A DNA stretch of 64,000 bases. Origin: Ramlibacter agri (GTDB lineage Bacteria > Pseudomonadota > Gammaproteobacteria > Burkholderiales > Burkholderiaceae_C). The stretch is from positions 2,790,001 to 2,854,000 of the forward strand of contig NZ_JABBFX010000001.1 in NCBI RefSeq assembly GCF_012927085.1. The letters run 5' to 3'. The translations under genes were made by a program, and so were the position numbers. Shown here piece by piece: positions 8,364-16,586 of this stretch (the stretch's first letter is position 1; the number at the start of each line of letters is the position of its first letter). Under the pieces are notes generated by a model. The model saw nothing but the letters and a program-made list of their open reading frames with translations. It was not told the origin of the DNA and searched no databases.

Positions 8364-8975
8364 ATGTACGTGATCCTGACCAGCAAGCCGGGCCAATACC
8401 GCAGCGAACCCGGCGCGGGCTTCGCGCCGCGCGAGCAGTACGACTACGTCTTCAGCGGCCGGTTGCTCTCGCGCTTCGTGATCGCCGAACTGCAGGCGCC
8501 GGGCCGCGTGCGCATCGTGGAGGAGGGCGAGGGCGGCACCGTGAACAGCGTGCCGTCCAAGTTCCTGCCTCGCTTCGACACGCTGGAGGCCGCGCGCGCC
8601 GAACTCGAGGAACTCACGCACTTCGGCGACCTCGATGCGCGCCTGCTGCGCCAGCCCCTCGTCGAAGCCCCGCCCGAACCGGCGGCGCCGCCCACGCACG
8701 TGCACGTCACCTTCGTTCCCAAGGGCGAGCGCCAGGTGACCGCGCCCTACAACAGCAACCTGTTGCGGGTGTCGCTGCGCGAGCAGGGCGGCATTCCCTT
8801 CAAGTGCGGCGGCGGCGTGTGCGGCACCTGCAAGTGCCGCATCGTGCTGGGCCGGGAGAACACCGACACCGTCAAGGCGAAGGAGCGCAAGCACCTGAGC
8901 GAAGAGCAGCTGGCGGAAGGCTACCGCATGGCCTGCCAGACCTTCGTGCTCGGCGACGTCGCGGTGACCTGGTGA
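8364..8975 (+). CDS. Two-domain protein: unknown N-domain fused to [2Fe-2S] ferredoxin
   Basis: 203 residues, start preceded by GAGGGG. Residues 112-203 are a second plant-type ferredoxin with ligands C148-x4-C153-x2-C156 and C191. Residues 1-100 form a separate domain (MYVILTSKPGQYRSE, then YDYVFSGRLLSRFVIAEL and SKFLPRFDTLEAARAELEEL) that I do not recognise; it is joined by a proline/alanine linker near 101-111. It may be a docking or substrate-carrier domain for the oxidase. Lies 13 nt after the first ferredoxin gene and overlaps the permease start (GTGA). Two non-identical ferredoxins in one operon suggest two electron-transfer steps or partners. Confidence 0.8.
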   Translation: MYVILTSKPGQYRSEPGAGFAPREQYDYVFSGRLLSRFVIAELQAPGRVRIVEEGEGGTVNSVPSKFLPRFDTLEAARAELEELTHFGDLDARLLRQPLVEAPPEPAAPPTHVHVTFVPKGERQVTAPYNSNLLRVSLREQGGIPFKCGGGVCGTCKCRIVLGRENTDTVKAKERKHLSEEQLAEGYRMACQTFVLGDVAVTW

Positions 8976-9742
8976 CCGACGCATCCCTGTTCTCCGCGCT
9001 GTGGCCGCCGGCCCTGGACGCCGGCCGCTATGCAGCCATGGGCCTCCTGGTCTTCGGCGGCGCCTGCCTGCAGGGCGTGGGCGGGCTGGGCTTCTCGATG
9101 TTCTGCGCGCCGATCGCGCTGCTGCTGTTTCCCGAACTCGTTCCCGGCCCGCTGCTGGCGCTGGGCTGCCCGCTGGCGCTGCTGGCGGGCCTGCGCGAAT
9201 TCAAGGCGATCGAGTGGGGCACGGCCGGCTATACGCTGGTGGGCCGCGCGCTCGGCGCGGCGCTTGCCACCGCGGTCTTGCAGGTGCTTTCGGGGCCGAC
9301 GCTGTCGGTGGTGTTCGCACTGCTGATCCTCGGTGGCGTGGCCTTGAGCGTGCAGGGCTGGGTGGTGCGCGTGACGCCTGCCGCCAGTTCCGCCGCCGGC
9401 GTCGCCTCCGGGCTCATGGGCACGATCACTTCCGCGGGCGCTCCGCCGCTCGCCATCGCGCTGCAGGACCTGCAGCCGGCGCCGCTGCGCGCGACGCTGG
9501 GTTGCGTGTTCTTCATCGGCTCGGTGATGTCACTGCTGGCGCTGGCCGCGGCCGGCAAGACCGACGCGCACAATCTCCTCATCGGCGTGCTGCTGCTGCC
9601 CTGGATGGCGGCCGGCTTCTTCGCCTCGGGGCCGCTGGCGCGGCGCATGTCGCGCACCGGCGTGCGGCGCGTGCTGCTGACGCTGGCCACCTTCAGTGCC
9701 CTGGCCGTGCTGGCGCAAGGCCTTCTGCATTCCCAAGCCTGA
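8972..9742 (+). CDS. TauE/SafE-family membrane permease
   Basis: 256 residues with a GTG start that overlaps the ferredoxin stop (GTGA). About eight hydrophobic helices in two related halves are visible, with GGACLQGVGGLGFSMFCAPIALL near the N-terminus and SAAGVASGLMGTITSAGAPPLAI near residue 135, the glycine-rich repeats of the TauE/SafE (formerly DUF81) family. Characterised members move sulfoacetate, sulfite or other small organic anions, usually outward. In this operon it probably imports or exports the pathway's substrate or product. The transported compound is unknown. Confidence 0.85.
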   Translation: MTDASLFSALWPPALDAGRYAAMGLLVFGGACLQGVGGLGFSMFCAPIALLLFPELVPGPLLALGCPLALLAGLREFKAIEWGTAGYTLVGRALGAALATAVLQVLSGPTLSVVFALLILGGVALSVQGWVVRVTPAASSAAGVASGLMGTITSAGAPPLAIALQDLQPAPLRATLGCVFFIGSVMSLLALAAAGKTDAHNLLIGVLLLPWMAAGFFASGPLARRMSRTGVRRVLLTLATFSALAVLAQGLLHSQA

Positions 9743-9748
9743 ACCTCC

Positions 9749-10684
9749 ATGCTGCACATCACGGATTCGATGATCGACGCCGCCGTCGCCCCGGCGGACG
9801 CCCAGCAGGCCCTGCTGGAAGCCTTGCGCAGCTTCGGCGCCGGCCGCGGCGCGATGCAGGAACGCATCCGCACCGAGGCCGGCGGCGTCAAGGTGTCCAC
9901 CATGGGTGCGGTGTTGCCGGACCAGGGCTTCGCCGGCGCCAAGGTCTACACGACGATCAAGGGCCAGTTCGATTTCGTCATCCTGCTGTTCTCCGCCGAA
10001 AGCGGTCGGCCGCTCGCCTCGCTCGAAGCGAACGCCATCACCCGGCTGCGCACCGCCGCCTGCTCGGTGATCGCGGCGCGCCGATTGGCGCGGCCCGATT
10101 CGCGCCGGCTCGCCTTGTTCGGCGCCGGCGTGCAGGGGCAGGCCCACGCCATGCAGTTTTCCCGCGCTTTCCCGCTGGAGGAGATCCGCGTGGTCGATCC
10201 CTATGCGCCGGCCGACGTCGCCGCGCGCCTGGAGGCCGACTGCGGCGTGCGCGTGCGCATGACCGATGCAGCGGCCGCCGTCGACAACGCCGACATCGTG
10301 GTGACCGCTTCGCGCTCCACGCAGCCCCTCTTCGACGGCGCGGCGCTGGCGCCCGGTACCTTCGTCGCGGCGATCGGCTCCAGCCTGCCCGGCACGCGCG
10401 AGCTCGATGACACGGCCTTGCGCCGCGCCTCGCGTATCGTGATGGACTGGTCGCCGCAGACCTTGCGCGAAGCAGGCGACCTGGCCCAGGCCGGCCCCGG
10501 CTGCCTGGCGCCGGACAAGATGGCGGACCTCGCCGAGGTGGTGAGCGGCTTGAAGCCCGGCCGGGCCGGCGCGGAAGAAATCACGATCTACAAGGCCGTC
10601 GGTGTCGGCCTGCAGGACGTGGCGCTCGCCGGCCTGGCCTGGCAGCGCATCACCGCGAACGGCCAGGAAGCCGTCGCCGCATAA
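9749..10684 (+). CDS. Ornithine cyclodeaminase / mu-crystallin family NAD(P)-binding protein
   Basis: 311 residues. The N-terminal dimerisation part carries MQERIRTEAGGVKVSTMGAV and GFAGAKVYTT, the Rossmann part has LFGAGVQGQAHAMQF (near residues 127-141) and ADIVVTASRSTQPLFDG. These are the hallmarks of the family that includes ornithine cyclodeaminase, alanine dehydrogenase of archaea, and imine/ketimine reductases such as mu-crystallin. The residues that define true ornithine cyclodeaminase could not be confirmed, so a ketimine reductase or amino acid dehydrogenase role is equally likely. Six nt after the permease gene in the ferredoxin operon. Its presence hints that the substrate or an intermediate is nitrogenous (inference). 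Confidence 0.85.
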   Translation: MLHITDSMIDAAVAPADAQQALLEALRSFGAGRGAMQERIRTEAGGVKVSTMGAVLPDQGFAGAKVYTTIKGQFDFVILLFSAESGRPLASLEANAITRLRTAACSVIAARRLARPDSRRLALFGAGVQGQAHAMQFSRAFPLEEIRVVDPYAPADVAARLEADCGVRVRMTDAAAAVDNADIVVTASRSTQPLFDGAALAPGTFVAAIGSSLPGTRELDDTALRRASRIVMDWSPQTLREAGDLAQAGPGCLAPDKMADLAEVVSGLKPGRAGAEEITIYKAVGVGLQDVALAGLAWQRITANGQEAVAA

Positions 10685-10696
10685 AATCCCCCCAGC

Positions 10697-11350
10697 ATGG
10701 ACCTGCCGATTCCCGAACGCACGCTGGGCGAAAGCCACTCGCCGCTGACCCGCATGGTGGTGGACACGTTGCGCGACCGCATCCTCAGCGGCGCGGCCGC
10801 CGGTGGCGACCGCCTGGTCGAAGGCAAGCTGTCCGAGGAACTCGGCGTGTCGCGCATGCCGGTGCGCGAGGCCTTGCGCCAGCTCGCGTCCGAAGGCCTG
10901 GTGACCATCGAGCCGCGCCGCGGCGCCGCCGTCACCCAGTTCAGCGAGGAGCAGGTCCGCGAGCTGGTCGAAGTGCGCGCCACGCTGGAAGGCCTCAACG
11001 CCAAGCTGGCCGCCAAGCGCCACGACGCTGCCAAGATCGAGGAGCTCCAGAGCATCCTGTCCGAAGGCGTGCGGCTGGCCGAGACCGGCGACACGCTGAC
11101 CTTGATGCGGCTGAACCAGCGCTTCCACGACGCGCTGGCCAACATCGCCGCCAACTCGGTGCTGCGCGACATCATGCGTTCGCTGCGGGACCGCACGGCC
11201 TTGCTGTTCTCGCCGCTGAACAGCGGCCGCGGCAAGCAGAACTGGGAAGAGCACGCGGCGATCCTGCGCGCCGTGATCGACGGCGATGCGGAACTCGCTT
11301 CGCTGCTGGCCACCCGCCACGTGTACAACGCGGCGCAGATGCAGCCCTGA
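10697..11350 (+). CDS. GntR-family (FCD/FadR-type) transcriptional regulator
   Basis: 217 residues. Residues 15-80 form the winged-helix domain (DTLRDRILSGAAAGGDRLVEGKLSEELGVSRMPVREALRQL, then GLVTIEPRRGAAV). The remainder is the all-helical FCD ligand domain with the metal-type histidines in NQRFHDAL, EEHAAIL and TRHVYN. FCD regulators generally repress and are released by organic-acid effectors. It lies 12 nt after the cyclodeaminase-like gene and is probably the local controller of both arms of the HDO/ferredoxin cluster, acting on the CGGTATAC sites at 7913 and 8004 (inference). Confidence 0.93.
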   Translation: MDLPIPERTLGESHSPLTRMVVDTLRDRILSGAAAGGDRLVEGKLSEELGVSRMPVREALRQLASEGLVTIEPRRGAAVTQFSEEQVRELVEVRATLEGLNAKLAAKRHDAAKIEELQSILSEGVRLAETGDTLTLMRLNQRFHDALANIAANSVLRDIMRSLRDRTALLFSPLNSGRGKQNWEEHAAILRAVIDGDAELASLLATRHVYNAAQMQP

Positions 11351-11488
11351 AGCCGCAAGCGGCCGCTGCCGGCCGCGCTCGAGGTAGGACGGGCAGCACC
11401 CGCACGACGGACGCGGACCTGCTTCCACGTCCTGTGCCGGCCGACAGGGCGAGCCGTGCGGCTTGCGCGTAATGCGTTGGTGGCCTGA

Positions 11489-11521
11489 GGCCGCCTTCAC
11501 ACCGCCGGAGCCGAGGCGGCC
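11489..11521. other. GC-rich inverted repeat in the leader of the lipoprotein gene
   Basis: GGCCGCCT (11489-11496) and AGGCGGCC (11514-11521) are perfect reverse complements about 20 nt upstream of the ATG at 11541. It could be a stem-loop in the 5' untranslated region or the end of a terminator for the GntR gene, but no T-run follows. The rest of the 190-bp gap from 11351 is GC-rich and otherwise featureless to me. Confidence 0.4.
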
Positions 11522-11540
11522 GATCCAGCTTCAACCCAAC

Positions 11541-11735
11541 ATGACCAAGCTTCTTGCCATTGCCTTCGCCGCGATCGCGCTGTCCGCGTGCTCCAACATG
11601 TACGGCAATCGCGCCATGGGCGCCTCGTCCGGCAACATGAGCGAAACGAAGAACAGCACCGACGCGAACAAGTCGGGCAACCCGGCCGCAGTCAGCCCCG
11701 GCGGCGGAACCGGTTCGGGTTCGGGCTCGAAGTAG
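11541..11735 (+). CDS. Small secreted lipoprotein
   Basis: 64 residues: MTKLLAIAFAAIALSAC is a type II signal peptide with lipobox LSAC (Cys17 would be acylated). The mature chain of under 50 residues is Ser/Asn/Gly-rich with no recognisable domain and ends GGGTGSGSGSK, a flexible tail. The first ATG in the frame lies at 11463, but starting at 11541 puts the signal peptide at the N-terminus. The last 44 nt overlap, tail to tail, the end of the DUF748 gene on the other strand. Function unknown; an envelope protein by its signal. Confidence 0.7.
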   Translation: MTKLLAIAFAAIALSACSNMYGNRAMGASSGNMSETKNSTDANKSGNPAAVSPGGGTGSGSGSK

Positions 11736-14700
11736 GCGGTCGCCGCCGGCGCGGGCGAGCCTGGTCGGCGCTGGCGCGCTGCCAGGCCACCGGCTGCTGC
11801 GCGGGCGCGGCTGCACCCGCGCCCAGCGCCAGGACGGTGGCGACCTGCTTGTCCTGCATGGCCTGCTGCGCCGGTTCGCCCACCGTCACGCGCTGCGCAT
11901 CCAGCCCCTGCTGGACGACGGCTTCGCGCAGCGTCGCGGCGCGTGCGTTGGCCAGCGCTACCAGCGCGCTGTCTGCCACCGGCACCTGCTTCGTCAGGCG
12001 CTCCAACAGTTCGGCGTGGAAGGCGGAAGGCGGCCCGCTGTCGCGGTTGCCGAAGTGGCGCCCCAGGCGCTCGACGACCTGCGTGTCCATGACGCCCTTC
12101 TTGCCTTCGGCATCCTTGTAGCCGGCGCGCAGCTTCTCGTAGTCGTCCTTGCCGGCCTGCGCCGCATAGCGGTCTTCCAGCCACGTCTGCACCTTGTACA
12201 GGTTCACGTCCACGGGCCCCGGGTCCTGCCCGGCTTCGACGCGCAGGCCGGAAGCTTCGGCCGCCGCGCGCCGCATCGCGTCCTCCTGCAAGGCGCGGCG
12301 GTCGGCCGCGGGGTCGTAGCCAGGCTGGATGCTGACCGTCAGCGCCGGGCGCTTCTGCAGCGCCTGGGCCAGCAGCTTCAGCTTCTCCTGCTCGGGCGGC
12401 GCCAGCGCGCTGCTGCCCGGGTCGAAGCCCACCTTTTCGAACTTTTCCGAATCCGCGCCGAGCAGGGAGCCCAGCGCGCGGAACGGCGCCGTGACGATCT
12501 TGGTCAGCACGTTGACAATGGCCTTCCAGACGACGGCGCCGTAGCTGAATTGCGGATCGTCCAGGCTGCCGCGCACGGGCAGGTCGACGTCGATCACGCC
12601 GTCGCTGTCCTGCAGCAGCGCGATGGCCAGGTCCAGCGGCAGCTTCATCGCATCGGGGCTGTCCACCCGCTCGCCCAGCTTCAGGCGGTTCACCACGAAC
12701 TTGTTGGCGCCCGCCAGCTGCCGGTGCTGGATCTTGTATTCCAGGTCCACCGACAGCTTGCCGGATTCGATGCGGCGCCCGGCGAACTTGCCGGAGTAGG
12801 GCGTGAGGCGTGCCATCTCCAGGTTGCGGAAGGCGAGTGCGATGTCGGTGGCGTCGGTCGCGTGGAAGGGCTGGACCGAGCCGCGCACGCGCACGGAGCC
12901 GTAGTCGTCCACCTTGCCATCGAGTTCGACCTGCGCGGTGGCGGACGGGTCCGTGGTCAACCCGGCGACCACGCCATCGAGTTCGTGCATCTTGGTGCCG
13001 AACTGCGGCGTGAGCGACAGGTCCGCGAATTCGCCGCTGCCGTCGATGATGCGCAGGCGGTCGACCGTCACCGGGAAGCCGGGGCCACTGGCATCGCTGG
13101 CCGCGGCCGCGGCCGCAGCCGCCGGCGCGGCGCCGTCGTCGCGCCGGATGTGCTGCAGGTTGAGGCTGCGGTCCGGGAAGATGATCACCTTGGCGAATGG
13201 CGAACGTGCAACGATCTCGCCCACCTGCAGCCGCATGGGCGCCGTCGTGAAAGCCACGTGCTGGGAGGCCAGCTGCTTCCAGCCGAGGAAGGGATCGCCC
13301 GTGTCCTCTTCGCGGATCGCGAGCTCGTCGACGGCGAAGGCGCCGTTGCCGGTCACCGCGAGTCCGGCCTTGCCAGGACCGAAGGCCAGCTTGCCGTCCA
13401 GGTTGGCGCTGCCGGACTCCAGCTTCAGCCGCGCGAAGCGGTTGACGTAGGGCGCGAAGGGTTTCAGCGGCAGGCCGGCCAGCCGCAGTTCCAGCTTGCC
13501 CGAGGGCTGGCCCGGCACCACGCTGCCGCGCACGTCGATGCGGCCGCCGGGCCGGACGGCGAAGGCGGCTTCGAGCGGGAACGCGCGGCTCGGGTCGAGG
13601 CGGACGTTCTGCGTCGCCAGCCGGCCTTCGGCGAGTTCGAGCACGACGGGCTGGGCGGTGGACGCATCCTCGATGCGCAGCTCCACGTCCTGCGCGCTGA
13701 CGCGGGCGACCTCGAGGTCGGGCGGCGCCGAGGCCTGGATCTGCACGGCGCGCGATTCGCCGGGTCGCAGTTCCAGGATGTCCGCCCAGTTGATGCGCTG
13801 CTTCGCGTCCAGCTTGATCGTCGCGCGTGCACCGGCCAGCGCCAGCGACTCCGCCCTGATCTTCTGCTCGGGCAATTGCACACGCAGGTCTTTCAGTTCC
13901 ACGCGCTGCAATTGCGCGACCGGCTCGCCCGCCGACGACAGTTGCACCGGGCCCACCGTGGCGTTCACCGGACCCAGGGCCAGCGAGAGCGTCGTGCCGA
14001 CGTCGCCGGACAGCGTGGCGTGCAGGTCCATGGCTTCCGCGGCGACACCGATGGGTCGCACATACGCTTCGTCCTTCCAGCGCGCCGACCAGCCCGCGAA
14101 GTGCACGTCCTGCACGGCGATGCGCCAGGGCGGCCGGCCGCCGTCCTGGTCCGCGCCCGTGGCCTCGGCGGGCAGCAGCTTCTGCCAGTCGATGACGCCT
14201 TGCGCATCGCGCGCGGCGGCCAGCTTGCCGCCCTTGAGGTTCACCGCGCCGATCCGCAGTTGCCGGCTCGTGGAGTCGAGCGACAGGTCCGAGACGCGCG
14301 CTTCGGGCACGGCCAGCAGCGGTTCGCCGCCGCCGGCCGCTGCCAGTGTGAAGTCACGCACCAGGATTTGCGCGTTGGAGACGGCGAAGCTCGCTGCCTG
14401 CGTGTGCTGACCCGTGCGCACCATCTCGAAGCGATAGGGCACGGTGGCGGCGAGCGTGCCGGCGGACTCGGCGCGGACGCTGCCCAGGGCCTGCATCAGC
14501 TTCGCGACCCTTGCGCCGTCCAGCGCAATCTCGCCGCGCGAGTTCAAGGGGTTCAGCGCGATCTCGCCCTTCCAGCGCAAGGTCGCGCCCTGCTCGGGCA
14601 GCCGTGCCGCGAGCAGGTAGGCGCCGCGGTCCTTGGGCAAGGTGGACAGCGCATCGAGGTCGATGTTCAGCGGCTGCAGCGCGGCCCGCACCGGCGTGCC

Positions 14701-15198
14701 GGGTCGGCTGGCATCGACGACGAGGATGTCGCCGTCGGCCAGCTTGATCCGGTCGATCAGCAGGCGCACCATCGAGTCCGAAGGTGCACCGGCGTTTTCC
14801 TGCAGGCGGTGCAGCAGCGCGTCCCAGTTGGTCGCGCCGCCTTGCCGCAGTTCCAGGTTCAGCCGCGGATGCTGCAGTTCCACGTCCTGCAGGTGCCAGG
14901 CCCAGCGGCGCAGGCCGTCGACCTGCAGGTTGGCATGCAGCTGGTCGAAGCCGGCCAGCGGCGCACCTTGCGGGTCGGCCAGGGCCAGGCCGCGCGCGCG
15001 CAGTTCCAGCGTGAACGGGTTGAAGTCCACCCTCTCCACGCTGAGGCGGCTGGCCAGGAAGCGGTCACCGGCCCAGGGCAGCAGCCTGCGCGCCAGCGGA
15101 TCGACCGCGAAGAACCCGAAGAGCAGCCACGCGGCATACAGCCCGGCCAGCAACAGCACGGGCCAGCTGAGCGCGTGTTTCAGGATGCGTCGCCACAT
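11692..15198 (-). CDS. DUF748 / AsmA-like envelope protein
   Basis: About 1168 residues from the ATG at 15198. The 30 codons upstream in the frame lack a membrane segment and look non-coding. One N-terminal transmembrane helix (WPVLLLAGLYAAWLLFGFF, about residues 12-30) is followed by a very long periplasmic part built of repeated beta segments (AVDPLARRLLPW, RLSVERVDFNPFTLELRARGLAL), as in the AsmA-like/DUF748 family thought to bridge the periplasm and move phospholipids. The C-terminal third has an OmpA-like stretch (LAPPEQEKLKLLAQALQKRPAL). An alanine-rich linker lies near the middle. Single gene with no clear partners. Confidence 0.88.
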   Translation of the reverse strand: MWRRILKHALSWPVLLLAGLYAAWLLFGFFAVDPLARRLLPWAGDRFLASRLSVERVDFNPFTLELRARGLALADPQGAPLAGFDQLHANLQVDGLRRWAWHLQDVELQHPRLNLELRQGGATNWDALLHRLQENAGAPSDSMVRLLIDRIKLADGDILVVDASRPGTPVRAALQPLNIDLDALSTLPKDRGAYLLAARLPEQGATLRWKGEIALNPLNSRGEIALDGARVAKLMQALGSVRAESAGTLAATVPYRFEMVRTGQHTQAASFAVSNAQILVRDFTLAAAGGGEPLLAVPEARVSDLSLDSTSRQLRIGAVNLKGGKLAAARDAQGVIDWQKLLPAEATGADQDGGRPPWRIAVQDVHFAGWSARWKDEAYVRPIGVAAEAMDLHATLSGDVGTTLSLALGPVNATVGPVQLSSAGEPVAQLQRVELKDLRVQLPEQKIRAESLALAGARATIKLDAKQRINWADILELRPGESRAVQIQASAPPDLEVARVSAQDVELRIEDASTAQPVVLELAEGRLATQNVRLDPSRAFPLEAAFAVRPGGRIDVRGSVVPGQPSGKLELRLAGLPLKPFAPYVNRFARLKLESGSANLDGKLAFGPGKAGLAVTGNGAFAVDELAIREEDTGDPFLGWKQLASQHVAFTTAPMRLQVGEIVARSPFAKVIIFPDRSLNLQHIRRDDGAAPAAAAAAAASDASGPGFPVTVDRLRIIDGSGEFADLSLTPQFGTKMHELDGVVAGLTTDPSATAQVELDGKVDDYGSVRVRGSVQPFHATDATDIALAFRNLEMARLTPYSGKFAGRRIESGKLSVDLEYKIQHRQLAGANKFVVNRLKLGERVDSPDAMKLPLDLAIALLQDSDGVIDVDLPVRGSLDDPQFSYGAVVWKAIVNVLTKIVTAPFRALGSLLGADSEKFEKVGFDPGSSALAPPEQEKLKLLAQALQKRPALTVSIQPGYDPAADRRALQEDAMRRAAAEASGLRVEAGQDPGPVDVNLYKVQTWLEDRYAAQAGKDDYEKLRAGYKDAEGKKGVMDTQVVERLGRHFGNRDSGPPSAFHAELLERLTKQVPVADSALVALANARAATLREAVVQQGLDAQRVTVGEPAQQAMQDKQVATVLALGAGAAAPAQQPVAWQRASADQARPRRRRPPTSSPNPNRFRRRG

Positions 15199-15288
15199 AC
15201 GGTCGCTTACAGGTCGACAGGCGCCGACCGTGGATGGGCACTTTAAGCAGCGTGGCAGGTGGCGCCATGGGACCTTGGGCCATGGCAC

Positions 15289-16152
15289 TTAGCTCCAGCG
15301 GACGCCTTCCATCGCATAGCGGGCATGGTGGAAGTCGCACATGGCGCGGATGCTGCCGTCCACGATCTCGAAAGCCACGGCATATGCAGGCTGCGGCTGG
15401 CCGGCCGCATCGAGGTGTTCGACCCGGATCGCGGGCCGGCCTTCGAGCAGGCACGGCGCCGCCCGCGCGCCCTGCAGGCGCCTGTAGTTGCCGAAGTAGA
15501 CGGACAAGGCGTCGCGGCCCAGGAGGGCGGGGCGGCCGACCAGGTCGAGGCGCACGTCGGCGGCCATCAGCGCGAGCAGCCCGTCGAAGTCGCGTGCGTT
15601 GAAGCGCGCGGCATACAGCTCCAGCAGTTGCTGTTGCGCGGGCGAGAGCGGCGCGTCCGGCTCCGGCGGCAGTTCGCGGTGCTTTTGCAGGGCCACGCGG
15701 CCGCGGTGCAGGCTGGCCTTGAAGGCGGGGAGCGTCGCTCCGGCCACGGTGGCCGCTTCCGCCAGCGGATGCTCCAGCACGTCGGCCAGCAGCACCGCGC
15801 TGCGCTGCGAGGCCGGCAGCAGCATGAACACGCGCAAGGCCAGCGAAGCGACTTCCCTGCGCTCGATCTCCGTCGTTTCGGCAAGCTCCTCGGGCTGGAC
15901 CGCGAACAGTTCCCGCTCGCGCGCGCGGCCGCGCAGCAAATCCATGGCGGCGTTGTGAGCGATCGAGAAGATCCAGCCTTCGCCGTTCCGCACGGGTGTG
16001 CTGCCGGCAGCCAGCACCTTCACGCACACTTCCTGCACCAGGTCCTCTCCGTCGAACACCGAACCGGCCATGCGGGCCAGGTAGCGGTGCAGGCGCGGGC
16101 GCAGCCGGGCCAGCAGGGCGGGTAGATCGTGTTCAACGGGAGGGCTGTCCAT
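15289..16152 (-). CDS. ECF sigma factor with C-terminal SnoaL-like domain
   Basis: 287 residues from the ATG at 16152. Residues 10-80 match sigma region 2 (YLARMAGSVFDGEDLVQEVCVKVL and GWIFSIAHNAAMDLLRGRAR). Residues 105-170 match region 4 (LALRVFMLLPASQRSAVLLADVLEHPLAEAA, then FKASLHRGRVAL). Residues 180-287 are an NTF2/SnoaL-like domain (LELYAARFNARDFDGLLALMAADVRLDLVG). In SigJ and ECF41-type factors such a domain regulates the sigma factor in place of an anti-sigma protein. No anti-sigma gene is adjacent. Divergent from a small ABM-like gene, a plausible target. Confidence 0.88.
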   Translation of the reverse strand: MDSPPVEHDLPALLARLRPRLHRYLARMAGSVFDGEDLVQEVCVKVLAAGSTPVRNGEGWIFSIAHNAAMDLLRGRARERELFAVQPEELAETTEIERREVASLALRVFMLLPASQRSAVLLADVLEHPLAEAATVAGATLPAFKASLHRGRVALQKHRELPPEPDAPLSPAQQQLLELYAARFNARDFDGLLALMAADVRLDLVGRPALLGRDALSVYFGNYRRLQGARAAPCLLEGRPAIRVEHLDAAGQPQPAYAVAFEIVDGSIRAMCDFHHARYAMEGVRWS

Positions 16153-16269
16153 GGCCTGCGGATTCTGGCCGGGTGCGGGATCGCGCAAGGTGGCCAGGGT
16201 TTTATTTTGCTGTCGCGCACCTTTCGCCACGGCTGCAACGTCTACCGGGGGATTCCAACGGAGAGCGCC

Positions 16270-16584
16270 ATGCCCACACCCAACCCCGCCCGGACGGTCG
16301 TCGTCCGCTACAAGGTGCGTCCCGAACACCTGGAAGCCCACGAAGCGCTGGTCCGCGGCGTGTTCCAGGCGCTGGCCAGCGCGCGCCCGCCCGGCTTCCA
16401 CTACCAGGTGGTGAAGCTCGGCGACGGCTTGAGCTTCCAGCACGTCGCGGCGATCGCCGCAGGCGTGCCGCACCCGTTGCGCGAGCTGCCGGCGTTCCGG
16501 GCCTTCCAGGAGGGCATCGCGCAGCGTTGCGAGATCCAGCCGGCGACCGAGGAAGTGCGGGAAATCGGCTGCTACGCGAGCTGA
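16270..16584 (+). CDS. Small ABM-like / dimeric alpha-beta barrel protein
   Basis: 104 residues. The fold pattern (TVVVRYKVRPEHLEAHEALVRGVFQAL, then GFHYQVVKLGDGLSFQHVAAI and PAFRAFQEGIAQRCEIQP) matches the antibiotic-biosynthesis-monooxygenase-like or dimeric alpha/beta barrel proteins: a beta strand, a helix with a His, and a closing helix. No catalytic function can be given. The gene faces the ECF sigma gene across 117 bp, a typical arrangement for an ECF target gene. The 3' end lies 2 nt from the convergent DauR-like gene. Start chosen at 16270 because the upstream frame is not family-like. Confidence 0.65.
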   Translation: MPTPNPARTVVVRYKVRPEHLEAHEALVRGVFQALASARPPGFHYQVVKLGDGLSFQHVAAIAAGVPHPLRELPAFRAFQEGIAQRCEIQPATEEVREIGCYAS

Positions 16585-16586
16585 GT

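Noticed and set aside
12016-15246. A very long open frame on the plus strand opposite the DUF748 gene
   Set aside because: It is the antisense shadow of a high-GC gene: its product is an Arg/Gln/His-rich string with no domain, while the minus-strand frame gives a coherent envelope protein with an N-terminal membrane helix.
15199-15288. Upstream in-frame extension of the DUF748 protein to 15288
   Set aside because: The extra 30 residues precede the membrane helix, contain no signal and would abut the sigma gene; the ATG at 15198 is a better start.
16211-16242. TGTCGCG and CGTC as an ECF promoter for the ABM-like gene
   Set aside because: The 21-bp spacer is longer than known for such factors; kept only as a remark in the findings.
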